A DNA stretch of 64,000 nucleotides from assembly GCA_008921705.1 (NCBI GenBank), contig VFFE01007568.1, positions 483,856 through 547,855 on the forward strand, written 5' to 3'. Of the stretch, positions 1 through 12,800 are shown piece by piece. The notes under the pieces are model-generated. The model was not told the origin of the DNA and searched no databases. It worked only from the letters and a program-made list of their open reading frames with translations. Source of the stretch: Burhinus oedicnemus. Lineage: Eukaryota; Chordata; Aves; Charadriiformes; Burhinidae. Position numbers and translations under genes: made by a program. The first letter of the stretch is position 1. The number at the start of each line of letters is the position of its first letter.

Positions 1-1078
1 CCATATTCTGCATCTGGTATCAGACATTTAGAGGCTTCTTATTACTAAGACAGCATCTTCCAAAAAGAAACTAAAATTCCTCAGAGGTCTTAAGAAGGCA
101 GATTTGGAAGCACCCACTTTAGCCAATCCCAAATTTACATGCTGAGTTGAATTAGCCTCTCTGTATGCTTCGTTTCCCTTCCCTAGACCACCCACTGTTC
201 ACACCACTACAGCAGAGATTAGGCTCTGGGACCTGGAAACTTAAAGTACTACACAGGCAGTATCTTTTTTTCTGCACTTGATTTATCGTGAAAAGGTTTC
301 ATTTGGCTCAATGGGTCAAAACTGGGGGAAAAAAAATCTTCAGTATAATACTATTTATTATTAATAGACTTTCATACCCATGCAGACAAATGGAAAAAAG
401 AGAGAAATTCTTAAGAAGACAAATTAATGAAAATTCTATTACACTGTAGTTTGCCTAGTACATAAATCTCACATCCATTAAAATTACAGAAACATTTTCA
501 GCCCTATTATCTCTGTCTCACTTAAGCACTCAGGCTCATTTATGTCTACTTTTTCTCTCACTCAAAACAAGTCTGATGGCCTAATTTAGAATTACACTTT
601 GGTGAATTTAGAAAACTTTAATATTTTGAGGCTTGACATCCATTAAGATTTGTAATACAGCCTAACTTAGCTTTCAGTAGAGAAACCTTATAACCAAACC
701 CTATAACCTTTTTTTGCCAACCCAAATCTAACCAAAACATACTGGAATTATTTACAAGTTTTCTGGGCCTGTGTCTTTGCCGTACAATATAATAAGACTT
801 CTACTGCAAGCGCTGGAATAGAAATTAAACTTCTTCTTAAAAATTGAAGGGACACAGCCACCTCCAAGATATTCAAAAGTGTACACAGAGCCTTGAAACA
901 GCTGATTACCAGGTCTCTTTTGACTGGAAGCACTTTCTTCCTTATACTAATTAAGCAGCATTGGTTTAATTTTTCATACCTACACCACAGTAATACAATA
1001 CAGTTGATATTAACTGGTACCTTTGTTTCATGATTGCAAAGTAGTTACAGGAAAGCAAAACCACAACGAATAGGCAAT
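1..1078. other. Non-coding flank, no feature recognised
   Basis: AT-rich single-copy-looking sequence to the left of the LTR. I found no open frame with a recognisable protein family, no repeat family signature and no RNA gene. The last five bases (GCAAT) form the left target-site duplication of the LTR that follows. Confidence 0.6.
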
Positions 1079-1200
1079 TGTCACAGTTTGGGCCAGATTG
1101 GCCACTCAGGCGAATGACAGATACTCTCCCCCACCTCTCTCTTCAAGGAAAGAAGGGAGAGAGAGAGGGAGATTTATGAGTTTAGGAGAAACTAAACTAC

Positions 1201-1206
1201 TTTAAT
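1201..1206 (-). terminator. Polyadenylation signal (ATTAAA) of the LTR
   Basis: The minus strand reads TTTCATTAAAG. ATTAAA is the commonest variant of AATAAA. Its place downstream of the TATA box and upstream of the LTR 3' end fits the R/U5 boundary region of this type of avian LTR. Confidence 0.5.
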
Positions 1207-1442
1207 GAAAATATTAATAATATAATAAAAAGAAAATAATGAAACATATACAAAACCGTATCAAGCTCCCAGGATGACAATCACGTCACCAGCAGGCACT
1301 GGGGAAGTCCCAGACTGGACTCAGTGATGGGCAGGAACTGAATTCAGGATCTGGATTCGGGATTGGGACCAAAGGCAGACGAACAGAGTCCTCCTCGGAT
1401 GCTGACCATTGAAGAAAGAGGGCTCACCCTTTGATCCCTCAG

Positions 1443-1450
1443 CTTTTATA
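1443..1450 (-). promoter_or_regulatory. TATA box of the LTR promoter
   Basis: The minus strand reads TATAAAAG, set in CTCAGTATAAAAGCTGAG, itself a short inverted repeat (CTCAG / CTGAG). In an LTR of this layout, transcription would start about 25-30 bp further along the minus strand, near 1415-1420. The motif is direct observation; activity today is not implied. Confidence 0.65.
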
Positions 1451-2109
1451 CTGAGCATGAGGCAGATGGGATGGAATACCCTGTTGGTCAGTTTGGGGTC
1501 ACCTGTCCTGTCCGCTCCTCCCCGCAGCTGTGAGCCCTCTGCGCTTTTCCGCTTCTGACCCTCCAACGGAGCAAATAACACAGTTGGCTGCCCTTGGTTG
1601 TTATAGCAGTAAGTGTAAGCAGGAACCTCTCTGCATCCCATTCCTTGGCATCAACTATAGACATTGGTCTGATCACTCTGAGCATGAACAGTTTCTGCAC
1701 AACATGCTGTTAATTTCAGTAGTTAGAAGAGGCCTAGCTAAAAGTAAAATTACTGAACAAAAAATTGGTTCTGTTTTTTCTCAAACCAGGACAGCTATCC
1801 AGACTACAGCATTGCCTAAATTTTAATTGCTTGGTATGGTAGTCTTAATGATGATCTTCCAATGCAGCAGGTTTTGTGGAGTAATCTAGATTTAAGAAAA
1901 GCAAATGATGAACCCAGAAACTTCATCTTATGGCTTCTTACAGGAACTGTCGCAGTTGCAATCCAGTAGACAAAACTCCTCTGCCGTTTGTGCTTGCAGG
2001 GTAGCCAACAACAGGAGTAGTTTATGACTAGTAGAGCACACAGTGCCAAGACTTGCCAATCTCAAGCTCTCTGGTTCTGATATGAAAAGCTTCTAGGGAG
2101 TAGAGATTT

Positions 2110-2680
2110 TTTTTCCCCATGTGTCCATAGCTTGCTCCTTCCTGCATTTCAGACTCGAGTTTGCCCTTACCCTGGTACTGTCTCTCCCCTGTCCATCACT
2201 CCTTTCTCAATCTCAGCACTACTCCTCAGGTTTACAGTTGGATCCCAGACTTTCCTCCTCTCTTCTTCTGAGCAACTTGTTCTTACCTGAATTGTATATC
2301 CATGTCCTGTATCTCCAATCACTCCTTATGTTCATACACAGCTCTCTCTCCAGAGCTGATGTGCCTTCTCTCTTCCAGGGTCCTCCTCCAGCCTCAGCCT
2401 TCACTTCACAGGCTGTCCCTGGCTCTTTGTCCCAGGTCATTTGCTCAGTCAACCCTGTTTTCCTCCTAGTCTCAGTCTCTGTATCTTTCCACCTCCCTCC
2501 ACATTTCTGTGGCATCTTCAAGCCCTTCTTCTCTGACATAAACCACAATCACCTCCCTGTTTCCCATCTCCAAAAGCAACTTTGTCTTCCTTCTGCTCCA
2601 ATGCTGATACCACCCCATGGTCCCCTGTTCCAGCCACTCTGAGGTATCTTTTCTGCTTCCATTCACAACCTCATCAGGAT
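2110..2680. other. Pyrimidine-rich block, origin unknown
   Basis: The plus strand is strongly C+T-biased (repeated CTCC, TCTC, CCTC words) for about 570 bp, unlike the AT-rich surroundings. The skew removes purine-rich stop codons, so a 173-codon plus-strand frame (2121-2642) and a 109-codon minus-strand frame (2219-2548) stay open. Neither translation resembles a protein family I know. No terminal repeats, target duplications or microsatellite unit could be seen. It could be an unrecognised ancient repeat, a pyrimidine-skewed transcript region, or chance. Confidence 0.45.
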
Positions 2681-5600
2681 TTTTATGCCATTATACTCTC
2701 CCTGTGTGGTTTCTGTGACTTTTATATATGAATCTGAAGGGCACAGGTGCCTGCAAACTCATCTACTTTTTCAAACTGAATTACTGGTCTAATGAAAGAT
2801 ATTATCTTTCCCTCCAAACCTGGCCTCATTTTGAGGCTGAAGGTTTCCTCCCCCGCATCAGCTAGATGCCAGGAAAGCGGAAGAGAGCATAGGATAAATG
2901 CTGACCTTAATTAAACAAATCTACCATCTAATAAAATTAAAACAGTTCCTCTTCAGAGGAAGGTTTATGCCTTTTCATAGTCAAATCACTGAATACTCTA
3001 TAAAATAAACAGTATCCAGCTTTAACCTTTTCCTAGTTCAGACAAGACAGTGTCCTTGGAATTCCTCCATGATCTCACATTAGCCTCTGAAAAGTCTTTC
3101 AAGGTTTTAAAAAAAAATCTTTGAGGTACCTAAACTGATGAGCTGTGCACCCTAACACTCTGGTACCACTGAAAGAGCACTTGGAGAACAGTCTGAGGTC
3201 AGAAGGGCGTTTTCATGAGAGTGGGAAAGGTAAGGCTGTTAAAGCTCCTCTGCATGATGTATGTGAGTATGTTTCAAGCTCACAACACAATCGCATAGAT
3301 CAAAGTTAAATTTAGAGACAGTGAATTATTCATTGCAACAGTAGTCAGCTAGGCTTATCCGGACTCTCAGGAACTGCGCACATCACCCCCAACGACACTA
3401 GTTCATACATACACATTGTTTTTTCAGATCTATCTTGACTCCATGGCACAAAAAACTTGCACTGGTCAATCAGTTGCCCAGAATCTTGTTGAAGGTTTTC
3501 CTAAAGATAGGTAAAAAACTATATGTAGTTTACTCGCAGTTTTTAATACCTTAAAATTCCCTGTCTCCAGGGATGCAGAAATGACAGTTCAATTGAACTG
3601 AGAAAGGGAATGTAAAAAAGAGAAGAGCCACCAGTATGACAGTTATTAGGATACTCAGACAACTGTGACGTTCAGATTTCATTCCTGCCCTGTTCAAAGC
3701 ACACACTTGAACTGAGATGAAAGATAGTTCAACTCCCTCCTCTAGATCCTGAGAGAAGCATGTTTAAGCATATGAAAAAGATTACACAAGTTTATGAGGG
3801 GGATTATACGACACTGGGCCTGTGATAACAGAGAATTGGACTGAAAGACCCAAGAGGCTCCTCCAGCCCTCTGTCCCCATGAATATTTCCAAATCCAATT
3901 TACACATTTATTTAATACGTAGATTATGTTCTAAGCTATTGCCATTGCAAGCATTAGCAATGAAGCTGCGTAGAGCACCATTTCAAATGTATTCCTATTA
4001 TTCAAAAGCATCTGCATTGTGAACATTATTTAGCTTAAACATTTTCTTAGAGCTTTACCACCAGTTTGCCCTAGGGACTGACACTAATCCTTATACTCAG
4101 GGTAGGACTAATTAGCACAATGACAAATACCAGCAATGCTGTGCACAGACCATCATCCTGCTGAAGATTTCTTTATCCAAGAGCTTGTTACTGATGAGAG
4201 GGAGCTTGCGAGCGGCAGAGGGGAACCATATGGGACTTGCCTTGTGACCTCGGGCAGACCGAGGAATGAATTCCTGTGTCAAACCTGTCGGTCCACCGTA
4301 GCACATATATCTGAGGAACCATGTGCCGAGATGGACAAGAGCGTTCATCCCAATCCAGCAGGCTTCAGAAGCAGCCTTCCCAACTTGTCCGGGAAAGCTA
4401 GTCTGCCTGCTGCACTTTTGCTTTGTAGAACAACTACATCTCTTTCAGAGGTATAACAGTTAGCCAGAAAATAAATATCTTTATCCTTTCCCTCGTGATT
4501 CTAACACCTATATATTTATTTTTTTAACTTATATTATTTGCTTGCTTATGAAAAATCAATAGTAGAGTATACACAGTGGACCCATTCCAGGATCTTTTTC
4601 ATTAAATTCTCCACACAAAGGGGTGTGGGAAAAAATATAAACATAGTATAAACATTTGGATATCTTGGATGGCTAAAATTCATCTGCAGTAAATCAGCCA
4701 GCAATATCAATACTTCTATTATCACTCATGTGTGAAAGTCAACATGCCATTGAGTTGGCTGGGGCAGTTCTTGCTCCATGCAACTAGGATTTCAGGCTAG
4801 CTGAAGGAAAATAACTCTGCATTGGTTACAGTTCGGGCTGGTATCTTTACAGTGATCCTCACAGCAATGAAAGGCAATGTTCGTAGCATGCAGCGGAAAC
4901 TTTGCATTAAGGGAATGCAAATCTCCAGAGGGACTTCCGGTGGCGAAGACCAGAGTCAGGAACTCACGCACTAAAGGGGTTCTTTGACATGACTTGAGAT
5001 CTTGCCGGTGGTTACACACAGAGTGGGAACTCTGGGGGAATGAATCACCACTGCTGCCGCTACCAGGCAGGCTATGCTCATTAGAGACTGTTTGTGAATG
5101 TAATCTGCAAAAGGACTGGCACGCGATGCTGCATGGAGGCATATTTTGCAGTTCCCATTTCCAGTTTAAGGTCTACATGGAATATTTACTGCTGGTATGT
5201 TCCTCCAAGACTGGTTACATCTGTCTGCATACTTCTCTTAAATAAGGAGCAGGTTGCTTGTACATGGATTTACAAGTTGTTGTTGCTGTTGAAATATGCA
5301 TGTGACACCATCAACAGAGGTCGGTCACTGGTGGTGTTTATGAAGTAGCAAACTGGGCTTGGGGAACTCTGTGGCTTTTATTTAGGGCTTTGCAGTCCTG
5401 ATTTGAAGGGTAATAAATTCTCTTTGTTTACGTATCACTGACAGTCATACAACATCTTGACAAGATGATGCATGCCAAGAAAAACAACTTTATTTAACAG
5501 CATACAAGCAGAGAAGTCTAGTGGCAGGCTCAGCCTTCATTTTCACCTTGTTTCTTCAGCTCTTTTTCATCAGTTCACCTACTCATTCTTCTCTTACCAT

Positions 5601-6377
5601 TCTGCAGCTCAAGACGTACAATATGAAGATAAGCATTTTATCACAAATTTTCCAGATAGTTTCCTTCTTCAGGATTTGAATGAAAGCCCATTTCCCTGAT
5701 GTCTAATGAAATTTGTCCCAGTAACTCTTGGGGAAACTGAAAATAAAAACCAAAAAATTACCAGGATGCTAGTGGCGACTGTGTTCTTCACAGCCTCCTA
5801 ATTCCTAACAAAAACATTGTTACTCACAAATGATTCTTAACCATTAGAACTCTCTGTCCCATAAGATATTCAGGATTATAACAATTGCATTAAAACATCA
5901 ACCTTTATTCAAATAGGGGTTGGTGGTTTGGGTTTTTTTTCTTGTGTGTGTGGGGGGGGTTGTTGGACTGAAGCTAGCAGGAGAGATGATGCTTACTAAA
6001 ATAGTCTAATAAAAGTTATCACTTGCAGTGTGCAAGATTACTTTGCCAAGCAAAGCAGAGACACATGAAGAGACTGTATTTGACAAACCTGGAAGGCTGG
6101 GGGAAACAGAAGCAAACTTAAATGCACCAGAGAGATCTTTCTGGTTTGCAGCACATGGCAGAGAGAGGTCGTGTTCTGCTCCTTTTTAGGAATAAAAGGC
6201 TGCTTCTTCCTTTAGTAAAGGATATGCTGTAACTTAAATGTTATCTCAGCCAGTCAGGTATTTCCCCTGCCCTCAACACATGAGCAGCTCAAAAAAATAT
6301 TCACGAGCAGGGTTTACCACATATGCTATGTTTATAATAGATGCTATTTCCAGTTCAAATACGGATTGCGTATACTT
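2681..6377. other. Non-coding, no feature recognised
   Basis: Ordinary AT-rich sequence. The interval 4136-4456 is slightly richer in CpG and carries overlapping open frames on both strands, but neither translation is recognisable. A GT/G-rich tract at about 5927-5962 is the only low-complexity run of note. Confidence 0.5.
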
Positions 6378-6805
6378 TATAGGATCACAGAATACCAGGT
6401 TGGAAGGGACCTCAAGGATCATCTGGTCCAGCCTTTCTTGGCAAAAGCACGGTCTAAACAAGGTGCCCCAGCACCCTGTCCAGCTGAATCTTAAAAGCGT
6501 CCAATGTTGGGGAACCCACCACTTCCCTGGGGAGATTATTCCAATGGCTGATTGTTCTCCTTGTGAAAAATTTTCCTCTTGTGTCCAATCGGAATGACCC
6601 CAGGAGTAAGCTGTACCCATTATCCCTTGTTCTTTCCATGCGACATGTTGTAAAAAGGGAGTCTCCTTCTTCTTTGTAGCCACCCTTTACATACTGGAAC
6701 ATAGTGATAAGGTCTCCCTAAGCGTTCTTTTCTCACGGCTGAACAAAGCCAGTTCTCTCAGCCTTTTCTCATACGGCAGGCTTCCCAGACCTTTAGTGCT
6801 TGTCT
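6378..6805 (-). mobile_element. CR1 LINE, 3' fragment
   Basis: On the minus strand this is the last ~430 bp of a chicken-repeat-1 LINE. It includes the end of ORF2 (frame at 6454-6702, with KGGYKEEGDSLF, the RTRDNGY-like segment, and NNLPREVVGSPTLDAFKIQL) followed by the short 3' UTR that reads GGTCCCTTCCAACCTGGTA and ends TTCTGTGATCCTATAA. The end is a diverged copy of the ATTCTRTG-type terminal repeat CR1 uses in place of a poly(A) tail. The 5' limit, near 6805, is where similarity to CR1 fades; 5' truncation is normal for CR1. The same ORF2 segment occurs in the longer element at 14304-16100, but the two differ at many residues, so they are separate insertions of different subfamilies or ages. 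Confidence 0.9.
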
Positions 6806-9800
6806 CTCAGTGCAATTATGAGTTTGGTCCCTAAGGAGAGACAGGAGTGTCAGCTGAGTGTCCTGCAGGACTCACACAAGGTACTAAGGTTGGGAGCAGC
6901 ATGTCCACTCAACAAGTAGAAGAATGTTGCTGCAAAGGGGATTTTTACCATTGCAAGAAACTTCAGTCATCTTATTTCACAACAGCAGTAGTGACTACTG
7001 TCTGCAAATCAAATCCAGTTCACCTCTTCTCTAGAGGAAAACAATGAAAAGAGGCATTACTTGCTAAATTAAATTTAATAATAAAGAAACTCACCTGTAC
7101 AGAACATTTTCCATCCACCCAGCTCAAGTACTCCAGAATGATCCATGATACCATCTATACTGTGTGGGCTGGGATTTTGGATCCCAGGTGCCTCTAGCGC
7201 TTCCTGACCCTGAGCTCAGTTCCATCTCACCATGGCAAGGGTGGGCAGCTCCCAGGCCACAACACTGCCCTAGATGTCCCAGTGCCAAAAAAAAGACTAA
7301 TTCTAGGTTGTTGTATACAACGGAGATGAAAATCATTAACGTTCAGATAGAAATAACCCGTCTCCCACATGTTGCATGGAGTCTGGCTGCTTCCCAGCCC
7401 TTCAGACCTCTCATTTCTCTGCCATTACTAGATGAAATGAAAAATTCCTATTCAGTGAATACATCCAGTTGTAAGTTAGGGTGTTTGGGTAACTCCGTTG
7501 TGCTTTGGTTAGTTTTTTCTCTTGGTCCAAATATGCCCACCTGCACTTGCTTCACTCATGTGAAGTGGAGCCCTCGATGCCAGGGCACGCTTTCTGCACT
7601 GGTACCACATACAGCGGTACACAAAAGCAGCAACCAGTAACGGCCATTAGGAACTCTGGAACATTTGCACATTACTGAGAGCGTTTGGAAGGACTGCACA
7701 GTGCATGGCACTTTCACTGGCAAATTCCTGTGTGGAGAAAAAGCTCCTGTCTCAGGCCATATGACAGATGCCCTCCAAACCTACACACTTGTATATGAAT
7801 AACACATTTTGAATAATATCTTCCTTTATGCTGAATGTGGACACTGATATGTTTATCCAAGTTAGTCTTCATACATGAATCTGGCACTTACGTCTTTTAA
7901 AACTTTCTGTGGCAGTGGATCTTCCAAGAACACTGAAAACTGTCAAACTTCTTCATCCCGTAAGTCTCAATATATTTTTGGGTGGGAGGATATAAAGAGG
8001 TGTTATACAACCTCTGGAAACGTTCCAGTTTGAAAAATCATAATGTCTGGTCAACTCCCTGAGTTCTAGCACATCATTTGCATGCTGCTACTTTAATTTC
8101 TAAAATAATGCAATCCGAGACGTGAAAAGCTCCAGTTATTCACAGAAAAACTATTCACCAAATTCTCATTAGGAATTCCAGTCTCTCCAGGAGAGAATTT
8201 AATTTCTGCTCTCCCCCGTCTCCCTCCCACAAAACAGGTTTCCCACCAAAGCAGCCAGTAGCTGCGGGTTAGGATGCTCACAGAGGAGATAACAGACCAC
8301 GTTAAAGTCTCTAAGGGGTCAATGCGTGCCCCAAACTACAGCCTTGGACTGATGCAGAGCCCACCTTTCCTTGCCTTCCAAAGGGCTACCCAACAGACTT
8401 CAATCCCCCAAAATTTCATGAAACAAAATTTTTGTTTTCCAGTCAGCCATAACCGTGATTTTATCCCAGTTCCTAGTGGGTAAGATTTTCTAACTGTAAC
8501 TTCCCAATATACTCTCTTTTCCTCTCCACCTCTTCTTTCTGCATCAAGCGCCATCTGAAGTGACAGACAGGCAGACAATGCACCAGCCTTTTCAAACCCT
8601 ACCAGGAAACGCACTAGAAAGAAAAGTATCAAAACCATCCAAAACCACACACAAAATATAATGGCATGCAATTAATTAACCTGTCAAGAGAGAAGCAGAC
8701 ATTATTGTTCTGATGAGCTTTTTAGATTGTGGGTTGCTTCCTCTTGCCAGGTGCAGCTGCAGTGATAGCAGGGGGGGAAGCTCACAAAAATATTACACTG
8801 CCAACCCAGAACAAAAACTGGCCTTCAGACAAATGGCCTGGCCACGCGTTCACTGAATACAAGAGCTTCTCTCCAGAAGAAATCAGACACAGAATGAGAC
8901 AAAGCAAGGGTGGGGGGTTTTTTTCCATTTTGCACAGCTGGCACCAATACTATTTCTATCAAAAAAACCCCAAAACTAAAAAAATAATAATAATTTTTAA
9001 AAAGTAAGAAAAAGAGTGGCTGGAGCTCAACCACAGCCAAATATATGGAGGTTTTCAGGCTCAGTCCTGTGAAATGCTGAGCACCTCCTGCAGTGGGAAC
9101 TGAGGATACTCGATAGATGGAGAGACAAGCAGAACATACGACTAGTCTGGTGAGGGCTGTTTGCCCAGGCTCCCTATGGGAAACATACGAATGTGGGAAT
9201 CTGACAAAGCTCTTTAGCTTTACAGAAAATAAAAACAGTAGAAATCTCAGTTTGTACACACTGTTTCATCTGACGCTCTTGGGCTTTTATCTCCATTTCT
9301 GTATGGGATTTATAGCAAACTTTATGTTAGTGCTTCCAGAGCTCATGCCTTGCTGTCATAGCTTTCTGGAAATTTTTTCACTTGACACTTTAACATTTCA
9401 TCTACTGTTTCTTTGATTATATAATGCCCTGGTGCCCTTCTTACAGTTATCCACACTGCCAGTAATATCTTTCAGTTTTGGCCCAATATTTAAAAATTTT
9501 CTGGGATTCAGAAAATTCTCTATGTTACATGGAGTTAAATCAATACCAACCAGCTGTTGAACAGCTGCCATCATGTAAGTCTCTTTATCCTAGGGCCTTT
9601 CTTGTTCGTAAGTTCATTGTAGTTTATCCATAAGGTAAATGACAAGGAAAGAGATAATCCTTCAGGTACCGATAATTGCAGTTCTGAGATGGGAGGTTCT
9701 CTGAAATAAAAATAGTAATTTATCTATTATTCACTTTTTACAGATTTCAGTCATAAAATTTCAGTAGAATCTCAACAGGCATTCTGGGTTACAGATACAC

Positions 9801-9835
9801 ATTACAGCCTGGGAAAATATTCTAAAAGCTAGGTT
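6806..9835. other. Non-coding, no feature recognised
   Basis: Mixed-composition sequence without recognisable exons. A G/T-rich run and an A-rich (AAT)n-like run at about 8966-9003 are the only low-complexity tracts. Short open frames on both strands (for example 7164-7640 and 8825-9259) have no recognisable domains. Confidence 0.5.
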
Positions 9836-9888
9836 CTGAGTGAGCGGCTGCATGGTGCTTAGCTGCCAGCTGGGGTTAAACCGCAACA
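9836..9888 (+). mobile_element. 3' end fragment of an avian ERVL-like LTR
   Basis: The stretch reads GAGTGAGCGGCTGCATGGTG, then GCTTAGCTGCCAGCTGGGG, then TTAAACCGCAACA. This is the characteristic 3' terminus of a very common avian LTR group, ending in CA at 9888. Nothing upstream of 9836 resembles the rest of an LTR, so only the last ~53 bp survive. It is a different LTR family from the one at 1079-1793, whose end reads CTGTGACA, and lies in the opposite orientation. Confidence 0.7.
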
Positions 9889-12800
9889 GGACACTTATGT
9901 CCCCAGCTGAAGTATGTGTCAGGCCAGCTGAGATGGAGTTTTGCTCACTGGGTAGAGGCCTATGTTTAAAAGATAAAGAAAGTTTTCTTCCTCATGTCGC
10001 TTGTAGGGATTTCACTCAACATTTTGACTACTAGCAGGCTATCAAGTGATACAATGCTTCAGATACGAAGTGATGAGCAACAGTGTGAAAATCTAAGTTT
10101 CACAGCTTCATATTCATTAACAGTTTATTTCAAATGTATGAAAAATTATGTTGGATATGCCTAGAAAAAGTACTCAAATGTCTATTATTAAATCCCTCTT
10201 TATCCACCACTGACTAATGATCCAAATACTTGGATGTTAGAAACTAAGGATGAAAAAATCTGGCCTGGAAATATTTTTGCACATTTGTAGATAGGGCTGT
10301 GCTCACCCTAGAAGGACAAATTGCTGGTATGTTACATTACTCATTGTCACAAATCCATAGCCACATCGGATAACCAGAACAGGAAAACAGAAAGTCACTA
10401 CCTGTACTGGTTGAGTTAAAGTATTTTTCATATATTATTTTACTTATCTGATACTAGTACTATTTGAAAACATGAGTATATTTGCTTTCTGCGATTCTGT
10501 GTTATTGAAATACACATATTGCACAAGGCTAAAAAGGCCACAACGTGACATCGCCATAACTGCTTTGGCACATGAGGTTCCTGCACTTTCCAAGGAAAGA
10601 TTACAGGGTAGGTAAAAAACTTCCATCTTATAAAAGCAAAATAAGACAAAATTATGTGTAAATAGAGCCAGATATTAAATCATTTGGGGTTTTTTTGGCT
10701 GCAGAAATGACAATGCATAAAATTGGCTCATGCAAAATATGGTCATATAAGATTTACACATATCAACTGATGCACATGGAGATCAGAAGCAGCCCATTTG
10801 AAAATGTAGGCCCATTAAAGATTATAGAAGGCAATAAGGCAAGCAACATGCAAAAGCAGAAGAAGAACATTTATCAGTTGAATGCACCTTTACAAGATGC
10901 ACTAGGGAGACAGTAGGCCATTAGATAAGACTTGGTGTGGCACACATGTACCCAGCTTTGTGATGGAGCAGCAACAGCGTGCACAAGCAAAGACCTCTTT
11001 CCCTCACTTCATTCAGATCCAGGCTGCCTGCAACGCTAGCTGGTTTCAGCAACCCTCTTCCAAAAATATAAGCTGATTCAGGCTCGTACTCCTTTATCAG
11101 TGGCTGCTCATTGCCGTACAAGACCTGATTATGAATGCAGCTGCACTGGTATAATCGCAGAATAACTTCATACGACTCCATGGAGTTTCATGTTATTGGA
11201 ATTGAGACCAGAAACAAACCCAATGTCATAGAACTGAGGAAATGGGAGAGTAAGCCAAAAAAAAATAACCTAGACAGAGCCTGGCAATGTCAGACCATCT
11301 AAGATGGTGACTGTGCGATTCTTTTGAAGTCAACGTGACGACACAGAGGTTTCAATGGGGCACGTGTTTAAGAATCTTGCTGACCCAGGAATAAACACAT
11401 CGATTTTCGTAATCTGATGCTGACTTCAAGTCCCCTGCGTGTGTGTAAGCTCACTCAACGTGCACAGACTGCTTGCTGTATTGTTCTGCAGCTACTAGGT
11501 GTAGTAAATTTATGGAGAAGCCATAAAACAAACTGAAATCCACTGTTACATGATCCAAGATTCAGCTCGTGACAGGGACCTTAAGATCTTTTTTCTATTC
11601 AAAGTAAATCTGGAAAGGCTCATGTAATTACAAGTGCCCAACAAATGCACTCAGTGCAGGCTTGTAAAATATGCAGACTTGCAGCAAGATGCTGGTCTGA
11701 AATCATTAATTAATATTCTCTTACATGCCTACCTCAGAAGTAAGCTTGAAATGAAGTTCAAAACGATGACAGTGTATGTGAGAAAGCTCCCTTTCTTCCA
11801 TGTTGCTGCTAAATTTCTCCACAAAGCTATTGGCGTAATAAAAGTGTTTCTTAAGCTAAATCTGGATGGTATATATGCATGAAGTTATTGGAAACTCTTT
11901 GTATACAAACCCAGCCAAATTGAAAGTACTCAGTTGTCATTGTAAACCAGGCATGTGTGGACAGGTTGGTGTAATGGAGAAGGTCGCTAAAATAAAATTT
12001 ACCCAGCTCTCCCCAAGGCACTCTAAGACTATGACACTGTCATTTTTAAGATTACCAGCTGGAATGACTTATAGGAGACTGAAAACAGTTGTTGCTATTT
12101 CCAACTTTTAGTTTCATAAAGGGACTCCTAATTTCTAAGAATAGTACTAATAATTACACCAAATAATGTAGCTGAGTACACGAGAGAAAAAGTAAACACA
12201 GCCTTATTCAACCTCTGGTAATATTCTTATCCCGGATGCAACCCAAATCAATGAAATGCCAGCAGAAATGTTTTGAATTAATGGCATTCATCTGATTAGA
12301 AGCTTCATTTTGATCTTCAGCATGAATTTACTCTAAACCTCAGGCTAGATTTGAGAGCTGCTTATCATATGTGTGCTAACTAGCTCACAGAGGAGACAGG
12401 AGGAATTCCCAGGTTAGCAGGGAGGGAAAGGAAGGCTCACGTACTTGATACAGAAAAACAAATCATTTTTTCAAATCAGTGGCCTATTAATTTTTTTAAA
12501 ATAAGTTACCTGCAAATAGGGCAGTTTGATTTAGTTCAGAGGCTTGTGGCCACCATGCAGCACTGAAGGAGCACTTCAGAAATTCCCGTTTCTCCAATAC
12601 ATGTAATTTGGACGGTTGGTCTAAGCTGGGTATAAAAACACTGTGACGCATATGTTTAAATTTTCTAAATTTCTTCCTGTCCTGGGTGTGTAAGTGTTCA
12701 CGCGTGTGTGTGTGTTTGTATACTCTGCGCTGTTCTCACATTTTTTACATTTTCAGCCCACATTGTTAATAAGGAGAAAACTCAGAGAAAATATAATAAC

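Larger units (their letters stand above)
1079..1793 (-). mobile_element. Solo LTR of an avian endogenous retrovirus (ERVL-like)
   Basis: Read on the minus strand the element begins TGTCCTGGTTTGAG at 1793 and ends CTGTGACA at 1079, giving the canonical TG...CA ends of a retroviral LTR of 715 bp. The TGTCCTGGTTT start is familiar from avian class III (ERVL-like) LTRs. Inside are a TATA box (1443-1450, minus) and an ATTAAA polyadenylation signal about 240 bp further on (1201-1206, minus), so the U3-R-U5 order is complete. The flanks are GCAAT (1074-1078) and GCTAT (1794-1798), a 5-bp target duplication with one mismatch, the length expected for ERVL. Neither flank shows a primer-binding site, polypurine tract or gag-pol sequence, so this is most likely a solo LTR left by LTR-LTR recombination. 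The family assignment rests on remembered end motifs and could be wrong at subfamily level. Short open frames inside it have no coding meaning. Confidence 0.82.

Noticed and set aside
1530..1826. Open frames on both strands inside 1321-1826
   Set aside because: They lie within the LTR, which is non-coding.
2121..2642. 173-codon plus-strand open frame, the longest outside CR1 elements
   Set aside because: It is explained by the C+T skew of the block, which depletes stop codons. The translation is Leu/Ser/Pro-rich with no recognisable domain, and the opposite strand is also open.
4136..4456. 106-codon frame with higher CpG, and a GTGACCTCGGGCA word recalling MIR
   Set aside because: The MIR likeness is about 13 bases only, and the translation is unrecognisable with an overlapping antisense frame.
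6238..6597. Plus-strand open frame of 119 codons
   Set aside because: It overlaps the CR1 fragment antisense to ORF2 and is a shadow of it.
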